Below are positions 52,427-61,995 of a stretch of 64,000 nucleotides of DNA, piece after piece. The stretch comes from Nitrosophilus alvini. Lineage in GTDB: Bacteria > Campylobacterota > Campylobacteria > Campylobacterales > Nitratiruptoraceae. A program made the translations under genes and the position numbers. The notes under the pieces are model-generated. The model was not told where the DNA came from and ran no database searches. It worked only from the letters and a program-made list of their open reading frames with translations. Within the stretch, counting starts at the first letter, position 1. Each line of letters starts with the position of its first letter. The stretch is from NCBI RefSeq assembly GCF_015100395.1, contig NZ_AP022847.1, positions 870,501 to 934,500 of the forward strand, written 5' to 3'.

Positions 52427-52974
52427 GTTCTGCTCCTTGCAGCAATAGATGCTACCGGTACATGTTTTCCATCTTCTCTAACAATCTCCTTTTCTTCATA
52501 GTATATAATATGAAAATCATAAAAAAGCCCCAGAAGCTCGTTGACTCTTAAAAGATACTCTTCTTTAAAAGGTTTTATGTTTTCTGAAAGCAAAAATGTT
52601 TCATATATCACCACTCCACCAGGTTTAAGCCCCTCTTTTATAAACGGAAAAAGCCTTCTGTTAAGATAGTATGAGCATACTATCAGGTCGTAGCTTTTTT
52701 TTGGTATTTCATATTCGTCCAAATCCGCAACTATTGTATTTATATTTTCTGTTTTAGAAAGCTTTTCTAAAGCAACATCCGAGATATCAACCGCATCTAC
52801 CAAAAAACCTACTTTAGCCAGGAATTTTGCATTTCTTCCGAATCCACAAGCTATATCAAGAGCTTTATTACCGGATGATAGATGATAAAACTTTTTTAAT
52901 GTCTCAATCGCCTCTTCGCTTACGGGAGGATTTTTTAAATACTTTTCATTCCATCTTGTTTTGTCATTTATCAT
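52417..52974 (-). CDS. Class I SAM-dependent methyltransferase
   Basis: Start is ATG 52974, with AAAGGG upstream inside the end of the preceding gene. The 185-residue product contains WNEKYLKNPP and the SAM-binding KALDIACGFGRNAKFLAKVGFLVDAVDISDVAL, followed by YDLIVCSYYL and GGVVIYETFL. This plan is like TehB/methyltransferase type 11 proteins; the substrate is unknown. It overlaps neighbours on both sides in a leftward operon. Confidence 0.85.
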   Translation of the reverse strand: MINDKTRWNEKYLKNPPVSEEAIETLKKFYHLSSGNKALDIACGFGRNAKFLAKVGFLVDAVDISDVALEKLSKTENINTIVADLDEYEIPKKSYDLIVCSYYLNRRLFPFIKEGLKPGGVVIYETFLLSENIKPFKEEYLLRVNELLGLFYDFHIIYYEEKEIVREDGKHVPVASIAARSRTCS

Positions 52975-53404
52975 CAGAGACCCTTTCAAGCATTTCAAGA
53001 AGTTCTTTATAGTTCTCAACTCCTCTGAAACTCTTTTCAAGCCTCCATCTCAGAACAAACTCGCATATATCTTTTATCGCTGAAAGCCCTAGTTTTTCCG
53101 CTCTGCCGAAATATTTTATATTTATATTTTTCATCTTTTTTCTGTTATCTTCATCAACACTCATTATTCCTATTATTTGGGCATACTTGCCCTCTTTTAC
53201 CTCTCCCAGACTCTCATTATTCAAAGAGATGCCTCCAAGATTCATCGCTTTAAATTCAAAAATCGAATCAAAATCATCAATCTTTTCATCTATGCAGAGC
53301 TTTTTATAGAGTTTTTTCAAAGTTTTCAAATTTTCTCTTCTAAGAAGCTCGAAACTCGCTATTTTTTCCGTTAGTTTTTTTAATCTCTCCAGTCTGTCTT
53401 CCAT
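52964..53404 (-). CDS. Hypothetical protein (146 aa)
   Basis: The 146-residue product has an N-terminal coiled-coil helix (MEDRLERLKKLTEKIASFELL...), a middle beta part with NLGGISLNNESLGEVKEGKYAQIIGIMSVDEDNRKK and a helical end. No catalytic motif is seen. It overlaps the methyltransferase gene by 11 bases and precedes it, so it is the first gene of the operon with rnz. Divergent from murA. Function unknown. Confidence 0.72.
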   Translation of the reverse strand: MEDRLERLKKLTEKIASFELLRRENLKTLKKLYKKLCIDEKIDDFDSIFEFKAMNLGGISLNNESLGEVKEGKYAQIIGIMSVDEDNRKKMKNINIKYFGRAEKLGLSAIKDICEFVLRWRLEKSFRGVENYKELLEMLERVSDDK

Positions 53405-53464
53405 AATTCTCTCCCGGACTATTTATATTAGATAATATAATAACTATCTTTAAACAGAATTTAG

Positions 53465-53470
53465 TATAAT
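53465..53470 (+). promoter_or_regulatory. murA: Putative -10 element of murA
   Basis: TATAAT lies 27 bases before the murA ATG in the divergent gap. A -35 box is not clear. Confidence 0.4.
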
Positions 53471-53497
53471 TACATCACTTATTGATAAAGGTATCAA

Positions 53498-54760
53498 ATG
53501 GATTATCTTGAAATCGAAGGCGGAAGAAAACTCAAAGGAAGTGTTAAGATATCCGGAGCAAAAAATGCTGCTCTACCCCTTATAGCATCAACTATATTGG
53601 CAAAAAACAGAGTCTCTATGACTAACATCCCTAATGTTGCCGATATCAGAACACTGCTTCAACTTCTTAAAATTTTAGGCGCACAGTTTGAACTGAATAA
53701 TAGTGATCTTAATATAGATACATCAGGAGTTTCAAGTACAACTGCAATTTACGATATAGTCAGAACTATGAGAGCATCCATTCTTGTACTGGGTCCCCTG
53801 CTCTCTCGCTTCGGTCACTGCGAGGTAAGCCTTCCGGGAGGATGTGCAATAGGACAAAGACCTATTGATCTACATTTAAAAGCACTTGAACAGATGGGTG
53901 CAAACATTGAGATAAAAAACGGATATGTTATTGCAAAAGCAAAAAACGGCTTAAGAGGCGCTCATATTATATTTGACAAAATAACTGTAACAGGAACAGA
54001 AAACGTAATAATGGCTGCTGCTCTGGCAAAAGGCAAAACGACAATAGTCAATGCCGCAAAAGAGCCTGAGGTTGTCCAGCTTTGCGAAGTGTTAAAGTCC
54101 GCCGGAGTTGAAATAGAAGGAATAGGCAGTGATGAGATTGCTGTTGTGGGGAGCGAACGTGAACTTCTTGAGTTTAAACCTGTTGATGTTATTCCTGACA
54201 GGATAGAAGCCGGAACATATCTTTGTGCCGGAGCCATAACAAACTCTGAGATAACAGTTGAGAACGTGATAGAGAGCCATCTTGATGCTGTTATCACAAA
54301 ACTTAATCAGATGGGTTTTGAAACGGAGACAAAAAACAGATCCATAACTATAAAACCGGCTGCAAAAATATATCCTGTTGAGATTGTAACATCAGAGTAC
54401 CCAGGTTTTCCAACCGATATGCAGGCTCAGTTTTTGGCTCTTGCGCTTAAAGCGGAAGGTACATCGATTATAGAGGAGAGACTTTTTGAAAACAGATTTA
54501 TGCATGTGAGCGAGCTTATGAGGTTCGGTGCCGTAATTCACCTGAAAGGAAATATTGCAACTGTAAACGGTCCGGCGAAACTCTACGGCGCAGACGTTAT
54601 GGCAACTGACCTTAGAGCAAGCAGTGCACTTGTTTTAGCCGGTCTGACTGCAAAAGGAAAAACTAAAGTTCATAGAATTTATCATCTTGACAGAGGATAT
54701 TCAAAACTTGAAGAAAAATTAAACGCTCTTGGAGCTTCTATAAAACGTCTCAAAGAGTAG
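53498..54760 (+). CDS. murA: UDP-N-acetylglucosamine 1-carboxyvinyltransferase
   Basis: The 420-residue enzyme commits UDP-GlcNAc to peptidoglycan by adding enolpyruvate. Conserved blocks are [15 protein letters not shown] with the catalytic Lys/Asn, [16 protein letters not shown] with the active-site Cys (target of fosfomycin), [12 protein letters not shown] and PTDMQAQF, and the C-terminal RIYHLDRGY. The Cys is kept, so the enzyme should be fosfomycin-sensitive by family knowledge. Confidence 0.97.
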   Translation: MDYLEIEGGRKLKGSVKISGAKNAALPLIASTILAKNRVSMTNIPNVADIRTLLQLLKILGAQFELNNSDLNIDTSGVSSTTAIYDIVRTMRASILVLGPLLSRFGHCEVSLPGGCAIGQRPIDLHLKALEQMGANIEIKNGYVIAKAKNGLRGAHIIFDKITVTGTENVIMAAALAKGKTTIVNAAKEPEVVQLCEVLKSAGVEIEGIGSDEIAVVGSERELLEFKPVDVIPDRIEAGTYLCAGAITNSEITVENVIESHLDAVITKLNQMGFETETKNRSITIKPAAKIYPVEIVTSEYPGFPTDMQAQFLALALKAEGTSIIEERLFENRFMHVSELMRFGAVIHLKGNIATVNGPAKLYGADVMATDLRASSALVLAGLTAKGKTKVHRIYHLDRGYSKLEEKLNALGASIKRLKE

Positions 54761-54768
54761 GCAATACC

Positions 54769-55146
54769 CTACTCTTCAAAAATAATAATTTCGTAACTAT
54801 CTCTTTTTTTAACCATAGAACGATTTTTCGGTATCTGACCGTTTGCAGCCTGATAATTTGCAAGTTCATCTTTAAGCTCTTCTATCTCTCTTTCCATCTC
54901 TTCCATCTGTTCCTTGAGCCTTAGAATAATATCTACACCTGCAAGATTTACGCCCAATTCTCTTGTCAAACGAAGAATCATTTTAATTCTGTCTATATCT
55001 CTTTGAGAATAAAGCCTCATCTTACCTTCTGTTCTTGAAGGTTTTACAAGTCCTTCTCTTTCATACTGTCTGAGTGTCTGCGGATGTATTTTCAAAACTT
55101 TTGCAACTACGCTTATCAGAAATACCGGTTCATCATATCCATGCAT
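54769..55146 (-). CDS. hspR: MerR-family heat-shock regulator HspR
   Basis: The 125-residue protein has a MerR helix-turn-helix (EPVFLISVVAKVLKIHPQTLRQYEREGLVKPSRTEGKMRLYSQRDI) and a coiled coil (about 75-105), the plan of HspR. HspR represses chaperone genes through HAIR inverted repeats. Its ATG overlaps the dnaJ stop (TAATG). It is encoded with a CbpA-like DnaJ, an arrangement known from Helicobacter and Campylobacter. A HAIR-like repeat is found at 60261 before htpG. Confidence 0.9.
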   Translation of the reverse strand: MHGYDEPVFLISVVAKVLKIHPQTLRQYEREGLVKPSRTEGKMRLYSQRDIDRIKMILRLTRELGVNLAGVDIILRLKEQMEEMEREIEELKDELANYQAANGQIPKNRSMVKKRDSYEIIIFEE

Positions 55147-56030
55147 TATTCACCTCCTGGAAGCCTCTCTTCCATCATTTTCCTAAGTTCGGGATCAAGT
55201 TCTTCTACTTTAGGTAAAATTATATTTGCTCTTAGGTAAAGATCTCCTTTTATACCGGTTTTACGATTTAAAACTCCCAGTCCTTTTACTCTGAATTTCT
55301 GTCCGCACTTTGTATTTTGAGGTACTTTCAAAGTTATCTCTTTTTCCAAAGTCTGAACCTTTACTTTTCCACCGAACATAGCGGTTTTAAGAGGAATATC
55401 TATATCTTTGTAAAGATTATAACCTACCCTTTCGTATTCGGGACTCGGAGCAACCTCCACTTTTAAAAGAAGATCTCCTCTTTTTCCGTTATAGCTTTTT
55501 CCTTTTCCCCTGATTCTTAAAGTTTCACCTGTCTTTACACCGGGTGGTATTCTTATATCAAAAGTTTCTCCGTTGATTGTTATGCTGTGTGTTCCACCCA
55601 ATACCGCAGTATTGAATGGTATGGTTATTTTTGCGTGGATATCGAGATCTGGCATTGCATACTCTTCAAACCCGAAGCCGCCAAATCCTCCAAATCCGCC
55701 GCCTCTTCCACTCTCAAATCTGAAACCGCCGCCGAAAATATTTCTGAGTATCTCATCAAGATCCACATTTTGATGAAACTGCTGCTGTGCAAAATCATGA
55801 AAATTCTGTCCACCGAACATCGCATCACCATACTGGTCATACTGTTTTCTCTTTTCTGGATCACTTAAAATCTCATATGCAGCATTTATCTCTTTAAATT
55901 TCTCTTCTGCATCGGGATCTTTGTTGATATCGGGATGATACTTCCTTGCTAATTTTCTATACGCTTTTTTTATCTCATCGGCACTTGCATCAGGACTGAT
56001 ACCCAATGTCTCATACAAACTTTTGCTCAA
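55146..56030 (-). CDS. cbpA: DnaJ-class co-chaperone, CbpA-like
   Basis: The 294-residue protein has a J domain (residues 5-68, with HPDIN), a Gly/Phe-rich linker ([15 protein letters not shown]) and two C-terminal beta domains with [18 protein letters not shown], but no zinc-finger CxxCxGxG repeats. This is the CbpA type, a DnaK partner. Start TTG 56030 follows AGGAGG. A minus-strand TATAAT lies at 56079. It forms an operon with hspR. Confidence 0.92.
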   Translation of the reverse strand: MSKSLYETLGISPDASADEIKKAYRKLARKYHPDINKDPDAEEKFKEINAAYEILSDPEKRKQYDQYGDAMFGGQNFHDFAQQQFHQNVDLDEILRNIFGGGFRFESGRGGGFGGFGGFGFEEYAMPDLDIHAKITIPFNTAVLGGTHSITINGETFDIRIPPGVKTGETLRIRGKGKSYNGKRGDLLLKVEVAPSPEYERVGYNLYKDIDIPLKTAMFGGKVKVQTLEKEITLKVPQNTKCGQKFRVKGLGVLNRKTGIKGDLYLRANIILPKVEELDPELRKMMEERLPGGE

Positions 56031-56078
56031 TTTGTGCCTCCTAATTTATATTGTCTTACCGGGATAATGTTTATAGCT

Positions 56079-56084
56079 ATTATA
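56079..56084 (-). promoter_or_regulatory. Putative -10 element of cbpA-hspR
   Basis: TATAAT on the minus strand about 50 bases before the TTG start. No HAIR consensus was found nearby on inspection. Confidence 0.4.
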
Positions 56085-56159
56085 GCATAAAAGTTTAGTC
56101 AAAATCAATCAATTTATATACTATTATATTGTAGAGTTTAGAAGTAAGAGGAGTTAATA

Positions 56160-56519
56160 CTATAAAGGTTTGTTGTAAAAATAGACCCAGGAACTATATA
56201 CTTTTCCATTAAAACCTAAAACTCTTGCTTTGACTCTTCTATATTCGTACTTTCGAATATTGTACTTTGAAGCCTCTTCATACTTATCCAGAAGTTTTAG
56301 AAGTTTTTTAGCTTTTTCTATCTTATATATCTCTCCAACTACTTTATCTTTCTGATAAACAGAAGGTAGAAGACCGGGATACCAGGATATCTGAACTATT
56401 TTACCCTTTATGCTCCCTTTTGTTACAAATTTTGCAAAAGAACGAAGTTTTTTTGCGTAATAGTTTTTATATTCACTTTTAAGTGTTCCATAAACGAAGA
56501 TATATTCACTCTTTTGCAT
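56160..56519 (-). CDS. Gamma-glutamylcyclotransferase (GGCT/AIG2)-like protein
   Basis: The 119-residue protein has the family start FVYGTLKSEYKNYY (substrate-binding YGTL) and LLDKYEEASKYNIRKYEYRRVKARVLG, where the Glu of the EE pair is in place for the catalytic acid/base. Members cyclise gamma-glutamyl amines; many bacterial ones are uncharacterised. It is a small separate gene between cbpA and the diguanylate cyclase. Confidence 0.8.
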   Translation of the reverse strand: MQKSEYIFVYGTLKSEYKNYYAKKLRSFAKFVTKGSIKGKIVQISWYPGLLPSVYQKDKVVGEIYKIEKAKKLLKLLDKYEEASKYNIRKYEYRRVKARVLGFNGKVYSSWVYFYNKPL

Positions 56520-56558
56520 TTCTATTTTATAGTTTTATCATAAAGAATATAACTATTT

Positions 56559-58313
56559 TCACTGTAGACTACTTCTATCTCTACCTGTTTTTTTGGCAAT
56601 ATACATTAATTCATCAGACTTTCTTATAAGTTCTTTAACATTTTTTTCTTTTTCATATTGAGCTATACCGGCACTGAAGGAGTAAACAATATTTTGGTTT
56701 GTAACTTCAACTCCATTTTTTTGTTTTAAAGTATTACGGATTCTTTCAACTACGAGATAGGCATCTTTTTTTGAGGTAAAAGGCATGAGAATTAAAAACT
56801 CTTCTCCGCCGTAACGAAAAAGAAAATCACTCTCTCTAAGATTAGAGTGTAAAAGACGGGCAAAATCTTTTAATATAATATCCCCTACATCATGTCCATA
56901 TATATCGTTTATGTCTTTGAAATGATCAAGATCAAGCATAACAGCACTCAACGGATATCCGTGCCTTTTAGCTTTATTAAACTCTTTTTGTGCAATTTCA
57001 TCAAGATAATAACGATTATAAAGTCCGGTCAGTCCGTCTGTAATTGTTTTATGCAAAAGTTCGTTGCGCTCTTTTTGCATACGGTAATATCCAATCTCTT
57101 TCATTAGCATTATAGAAAAAAGTTTTCTAAAGTTCTTGAGGATTTCAATGTCTTCAGTATCTATAATCTCATCTTCGGCAAAAAGAAAATAACAGATACC
57201 GTTTGCTGAATGGTGTTCGTTATAGGTGACAAATGGAAAAGCAAAATATTTACCGTGTAGATCGTTTTGTGCTATCTTGTCCACAAAGTATGTTTTTTCT
57301 TCATTTGATAAAATTTTCTCTATCTGTGCAAAAAGTTCTTTTTCGCTTAAATGAATCTCTATAGGATGATTTATAGATGAATCAAACATAACCACTTTAC
57401 CGTCTATACTGCTAAGACACACTACTCTTTCCAGAGCAAAAAGCTCATTCATAAGCATCAAGATGGTACCGATTTTTTCATAAAGAGTTGTTGTTGTAAA
57501 GGTTATCTGTTCAAAAATTTTCGAAAGAATTTCATTTGCTTTCGTAAGGCGCTGAACATTTTTGTAACCTGTAAAATGTAAATATATGCCTACTTCAAGT
57601 TTTCTTAATCTAGAGATAAGATACGGGATCATTTTTTTTGGTATCACTGAACCGTGTTGCGGAGCTATCATCTCAATATCTTTAGCTTCAATCATATCAA
57701 GCCCATGATTGACAATATCTCTACTGGGCATATAGTGAGTATGGAAAAGTTTCATCTGTTCATAATAGACTTTCGGGTCGTCGGCAAAAAGTTTGAAAGT
57801 ATCTCTAAAAGCACCAAAAATATCGCTTGAGAATAGAGTTTTAGTCTCAATATCGTACGTACATATATTGCCTGCAAAATGCATGTAGGGAGTAAAAACA
57901 AACTCAAGCTCTCTATCTTTGGTTTTAAGCTTCCAGTTATTTTCGTCAACTTCGTAAAAATCAATACCCCAGTTATAATGTTTAAGCAGTGCAGCTGTTC
58001 GCCAGTGCGTTACAACAAAACGGTTTTCTGTTCCAATCTCTTTTAGTATATCTTCAATACAGGAGGCAATATCCGGATCTTGATGTTGACATATAATATA
58101 TCTAAGATTTTCCAGCGGTATAACTTCAAGAATTTTTTTTCTTGTAGCTTCCCATGTAAGCTTTGAGCCTGGATCAATAAGAATAGAGTCTTTTCCGTTT
58201 TCAATAAGATAAACATGACACTGAAATGGATCATCAGGAATAACATACCCTACCCACCATATTTTGGGCGCAATTTCGATAGCATGCTCATAATTGTAAG
58301 CATTTTTGTCCAT
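56559..58313 (-). CDS. Flavodiiron-type metallo-beta-lactamase domain fused to a diguanylate cyclase
   Basis: The 584-residue cytoplasmic protein has an N-terminal MBL domain of the flavodiiron/ODP type (about 10-245). Putative diiron ligands are H77, D79, D81, H145, D164 and H220, near the H-E-D-H-D-H set of flavodiiron proteins, with Asp replacing Glu at the second place. The flavodoxin domain is absent. A GAF-like region follows (about 260-405), then GGDEF (about 420-584) with active GGEEF (502-506) and I-site RESD (493-496). It probably makes c-di-GMP in response to O2 or NO; this is inference. Confidence 0.88.
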   Translation of the reverse strand: MDKNAYNYEHAIEIAPKIWWVGYVIPDDPFQCHVYLIENGKDSILIDPGSKLTWEATRKKILEVIPLENLRYIICQHQDPDIASCIEDILKEIGTENRFVVTHWRTAALLKHYNWGIDFYEVDENNWKLKTKDRELEFVFTPYMHFAGNICTYDIETKTLFSSDIFGAFRDTFKLFADDPKVYYEQMKLFHTHYMPSRDIVNHGLDMIEAKDIEMIAPQHGSVIPKKMIPYLISRLRKLEVGIYLHFTGYKNVQRLTKANEILSKIFEQITFTTTTLYEKIGTILMLMNELFALERVVCLSSIDGKVVMFDSSINHPIEIHLSEKELFAQIEKILSNEEKTYFVDKIAQNDLHGKYFAFPFVTYNEHHSANGICYFLFAEDEIIDTEDIEILKNFRKLFSIMLMKEIGYYRMQKERNELLHKTITDGLTGLYNRYYLDEIAQKEFNKAKRHGYPLSAVMLDLDHFKDINDIYGHDVGDIILKDFARLLHSNLRESDFLFRYGGEEFLILMPFTSKKDAYLVVERIRNTLKQKNGVEVTNQNIVYSFSAGIAQYEKEKNVKELIRKSDELMYIAKKTGRDRSSLQ

Positions 58314-58404
58314 TGTAGTTTCCTGATGGGATTTATTTTTGGGTAAAATTATAATAACATAAAACTAATGAATTATAAAGTATTCTTTTACAAAAGGCAA
58401 AAGC

Positions 58405-60222
58405 CTATGAAACAGCTTTTGCCGCAAGAGTATTGATAGCTTTTGCAAAATCGCCTACATTTTTTATTTTCATTCCTTCTAACAGCCTTGCCTCATTGTA
58501 GATCACAGTAGCTACTTCACTAACTAAACTAAAATCGTTAGAAAGTACCATTTTGCCAAAAATTTCATGTTCAGGATTTATTTCTAAAACAGGTTTTGGC
58601 TCTTTTGCGTCAAACTGTCCCATCTGCCTCATCATCTGGTACATCTGAAATTCAGGGTCGTCTTTGTCAAAAACAAGCACTGCAGGAGACTCGGTGAGTC
58701 TGGAGGTGATCTTGACCTCTTTTACATCCTCTTTTAAAATCTCTTTTATTTTTTCCAAAAGATCTTTATATCTGCTCTCATCTATCTCTGATTTTTCAAA
58801 ATCTTCGTCTACTTCAGTACTGGAGATGGACTTGAATGTTTTCTCTTTGTATTGAACCAAAGCAGGCATTACAAAACTATCTATCTCATCTTCGCAAAGA
58901 AGCACCTCAATATCTTCTTTTCTAAAGCGTTCCAATAAAGGAGAATCTTTCAGATTTTCTTCACCTACTAGATAATAGATACCTTTTTGGTCCTGCTTCA
59001 TTCTTTCGACATATGTTTTGAGATCTATATATTCATCGCTCTTTGAGGTCTTAAACAGTAACAGTTCCAATAGAAGTTTTCTGTTTTCAAAATCTGCAAT
59101 AAGCCCCTCTTTGATAACCCTGCCAAAAAGTTCCCAAAATTTGAGATACTTGTCTTTATCTTTTTCTTTAAGTTTTTTAAGTTCGTTCAAAATCTTTTTG
59201 GTAGAAGCCTTTTTGATTTTTGACAAAACAATATTTTGCTGTAATATCTCTCTGCTTACATTAAGCGGCAGGTCTTCTGCATCGATGATACCTCTGACAA
59301 ACCTCAGATAAACAGGCAACAGCTCTTTATCGTCATCCATAATAAATACGTTTTTTACATAAAGTTTTACACCAGACTGATAATCTGCCCTGAACAGATC
59401 AAATGGCCTGCTCGAAGGAATATAAAACAGGGTTGTATACTCTATCGTACCTTCAGCTTTTGTATGAATCCAGTAAAGAGGGTCATTATCGTCGTGGGCA
59501 ATAGTTTTGTAAAATTCTTTATATTCATCTTCGGTTATCTCATTTTTCGATAGCTTCCAAAGAGCGCTTGCTTTATTTATCTGTTCTGGCTCCTTCTGTG
59601 CAAGTTTCAAAAATATTTTATAAGGAATATGGTCTGAGTATTTTTTTACAACCTCTTTTATCTTCCAGTCACTCAAATACTCTTCATCCTCTTTTCTGAT
59701 ATAAAGAATCACATCGGTTCCCTGTGTATCTCTGGTGGCTTCATCTATCTCATATTCATTTCCGGCTTCGCTTCTCCAAATCCAGGCTTTTTTGTCACCG
59801 GCTTTTTTGCTAATCACCTCTATCCTGTCAGCTACCATAAATGCACTGTAAAATCCTACTCCAAACTGTCCTATAAGCTGAGCATCTTTGTTCGCATCAC
59901 CGCTCAAACTCTCCAGAAACTCTTTTGTTCCGCTTTTTGCAATAGTTCCCAGATTTTCTACCAAATCAACATCATCCATACCGATACCGTTGTCACTGAT
60001 AATTAGCCGCTTTTCAACTTCATCAATAGTAATAGTGATTTTTGGATCAAAAGAGATGTTTTTGAATTTTTCATCAGTGAGTGTGAGCAGGTGAAGTTTA
60101 TCCAGTGCATCACTAGCATTGGATATGAGTTCTCTTAAAAAAATCTCTTTGTGCGAATAGAGCGAATGGATCATAAGTTGCAAAAGTTTGCTGACTTCAG
60201 CTTCGAAATGGTGTTTTGCCAC
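58405..60222 (-). CDS. htpG: Molecular chaperone HtpG (Hsp90)
   Basis: The start is GTG 60222, six bases after AGGAGG; an upstream frame start has no signal. The 605-residue protein begins VAKHHFEAEVSKLLQLMIHSLY and has the GHKL ATP site ELISNASDALDKL, DNGIGM and GQFGVGFYSAFMVAD, then middle and dimerisation domains. It remodels client proteins with ATP. A HAIR-like inverted repeat overlaps the likely promoter. Confidence 0.96.
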   Translation of the reverse strand: MAKHHFEAEVSKLLQLMIHSLYSHKEIFLRELISNASDALDKLHLLTLTDEKFKNISFDPKITITIDEVEKRLIISDNGIGMDDVDLVENLGTIAKSGTKEFLESLSGDANKDAQLIGQFGVGFYSAFMVADRIEVISKKAGDKKAWIWRSEAGNEYEIDEATRDTQGTDVILYIRKEDEEYLSDWKIKEVVKKYSDHIPYKIFLKLAQKEPEQINKASALWKLSKNEITEDEYKEFYKTIAHDDNDPLYWIHTKAEGTIEYTTLFYIPSSRPFDLFRADYQSGVKLYVKNVFIMDDDKELLPVYLRFVRGIIDAEDLPLNVSREILQQNIVLSKIKKASTKKILNELKKLKEKDKDKYLKFWELFGRVIKEGLIADFENRKLLLELLLFKTSKSDEYIDLKTYVERMKQDQKGIYYLVGEENLKDSPLLERFRKEDIEVLLCEDEIDSFVMPALVQYKEKTFKSISSTEVDEDFEKSEIDESRYKDLLEKIKEILKEDVKEVKITSRLTESPAVLVFDKDDPEFQMYQMMRQMGQFDAKEPKPVLEINPEHEIFGKMVLSNDFSLVSEVATVIYNEARLLEGMKIKNVGDFAKAINTLAAKAVS

Positions 60223-60260
60223 TTTTGACCTCCTCGTTTTTTTTATTGAAATTTTACCAA

Positions 60261-60280
60261 ATTGAATAGTTCTATTCAAG
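60261..60280 (-). promoter_or_regulatory. htpG: HAIR-like inverted repeat upstream of htpG
   Basis: On the minus strand CTTGAAT-N6-ATTCAAT lies about 40 bases before the htpG start; within it TTGAATAG/CTATTCAA is a perfect 8-bp repeat. It resembles the HspR box CTTGAGT-N7-ACTCAAG with one base less in the spacer. A TAAAAT follows within 10 bases. It could also be a terminator of the upstream siroheme reductase gene. Confidence 0.5.
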
Positions 60281-60305
60281 AAAGTTTAGTGAAGATATAT
60301 AAAAT

Positions 60306-61940
60306 TTAAAGGTTGCTTTCAATATATAGGCTTTTTTCAAGATATTTTATGGCTTCATAAAAGTCCTCTTCTATCAGGGTATAGAAATCGAACTCTTTGA
60401 AATTAAGCAAAAGATTTTTTTCATTGCTTTTCAGATAGACTTTTTTATCTGTATAGAGTCTGGCCAGAAACCAAAAAGCCAGAAATTCTGAAGAGTAACT
60501 ATTCAAAATATTTTTTGAAAATTCTTCGAAATCTAAAAAGCCGCTATTTTCAAATTCATCAAGTATCACACTCAAAACGGAGTTTAGTTTTCTAAGCGGC
60601 ACAGCCCAGTATATCATCCTCGCAGCGGCCTCTGCCTTGGTATAGAGTCCACCAAGATAGAGTCTCACTCCCCTTTCCACTTTCCCGAACAGGTTCGTTC
60701 GTATCCCAACAAAACCGATATCTGATAGTATATGTCTCGCACAACCCTTAAGACAGCCGCTATAGCCTATCTTGATGCCAAGTCTGTTAATATCATCTAA
60801 TATTAATCTATCTGCCTCTTTTTTAGTATCGAAAAGAGAAAATATACAGTATCTGCTTCCGGCGCATGCAAGGATGTTTTCATTTTGAGACAAAGATTCC
60901 AAAGGAAAATATCTCTCTCCCAGTCCGATAATATATAGATTCTGATCTGTTCCTATTCTAACTTCACACTCATTTTGTTCTGCAAACTGAACTATTTTTT
61001 CAAAAGTTTCGATATCTATCTCCCCGTATCTGCTTTTGAATCTATATGCAAAAGAGCCGTTATTTAGAACAAACCAGTCTTCATTTTCTTTATATTTTTC
61101 AGATAACAGAGTACCTGCTTTTATAAACTCCTTTTTATAAAACTCCCCTATTCTCTCTTTAAATTCCTCGATACCTATAAGCTGCAAAAGATGATAAAGC
61201 CTCGCCTTTGTCCTGTTCTCTCTAAGGCCGTACTTTTTATACGCCTTTACGATAGCCTCGAAAAGTGGCAGAACTTCATCTTTTTTTACGAAAATATCTG
61301 CACTTTTTGCAATTTCGAGATTTTTACCCCCAAGATATAGATTAAACCCTGTCACTCCATCCTTTTGGGCCAGGGCAAAATAGCAGTCGTTTCCGAAAAA
61401 GGAGGTGATGTTTTTAGAATTTGCACTGATTGCGGTATTGAATTTTCTGGGAATCATTCCTACAAATTCGGGATTTTTTAAAAAAATTTCCTGCATCTTT
61501 AAAATAATCGGATAGACTTCAAAGCGACAGCTCTGCTCTACTCCATCCAGGGGGTCTGTGACTATATTTCTAAAGTTGTCCGTAAGCGTCTGCCAGGATG
61601 TGATACCGTTTTTCTCCAAATTTTTATGGATTTCCAAAACGGAACAAAAACTTAAACCATGCAGCTCCATCTGCGCCCTTGAAGTGAGGATAATTCTGGC
61701 ATCGTGTTTTTTTGCCAGACTCAAAACCATCTTCAGCTTCGAGATTTCTATCCTTCCGGCAGGTATGCGAAGACGCAGCATAAATGTTTCTGGGCTTAGT
61801 TTCGTATTATATATGCCGAAATTTTTCAGATAAAATCTGTCTGCTTCTGTCAGACCGTTGTGATTTAGAGTATCTAACTTACTATAATAGTCACAGGGTT
61901 TTAATTCTAATTTTAATTTTTCTATCTTGTTAAGTTTCAT
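60306..61940 (-). CDS. Siroheme-dependent nitrite/sulfite reductase family protein
   Basis: The 544-residue protein has the two-fold repeated plan of ferredoxin-type nitrite and sulfite reductases, with parachute domains (about 45-120 and 280-345). The 4Fe-4S/siroheme ligands are C359 and C365 (CAGSRYC) and C396 and C400 (GYSGCLKGCARH). It may reduce nitrite or sulfite to ammonia or sulfide with ferredoxin as donor; sequence alone does not decide. No partner reductase or siroheme-synthesis gene is close. Confidence 0.85.
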   Translation of the reverse strand: MKLNKIEKLKLELKPCDYYSKLDTLNHNGLTEADRFYLKNFGIYNTKLSPETFMLRLRIPAGRIEISKLKMVLSLAKKHDARIILTSRAQMELHGLSFCSVLEIHKNLEKNGITSWQTLTDNFRNIVTDPLDGVEQSCRFEVYPIILKMQEIFLKNPEFVGMIPRKFNTAISANSKNITSFFGNDCYFALAQKDGVTGFNLYLGGKNLEIAKSADIFVKKDEVLPLFEAIVKAYKKYGLRENRTKARLYHLLQLIGIEEFKERIGEFYKKEFIKAGTLLSEKYKENEDWFVLNNGSFAYRFKSRYGEIDIETFEKIVQFAEQNECEVRIGTDQNLYIIGLGERYFPLESLSQNENILACAGSRYCIFSLFDTKKEADRLILDDINRLGIKIGYSGCLKGCARHILSDIGFVGIRTNLFGKVERGVRLYLGGLYTKAEAAARMIYWAVPLRKLNSVLSVILDEFENSGFLDFEEFSKNILNSYSSEFLAFWFLARLYTDKKVYLKSNEKNLLLNFKEFDFYTLIEEDFYEAIKYLEKSLYIESNL

Positions 61941-61995
61941 TTTTTACCAATACTTCTAAATTCAGCTGATTCGATGCTTTAGACTCTCTTTCTTG

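Noticed and set aside
58395-58406. Small AGGC/GCCT hairpin at the end of htpG
   Set aside because: Only 4 bp of stem and it includes the stop codon; too weak to list as a terminator.
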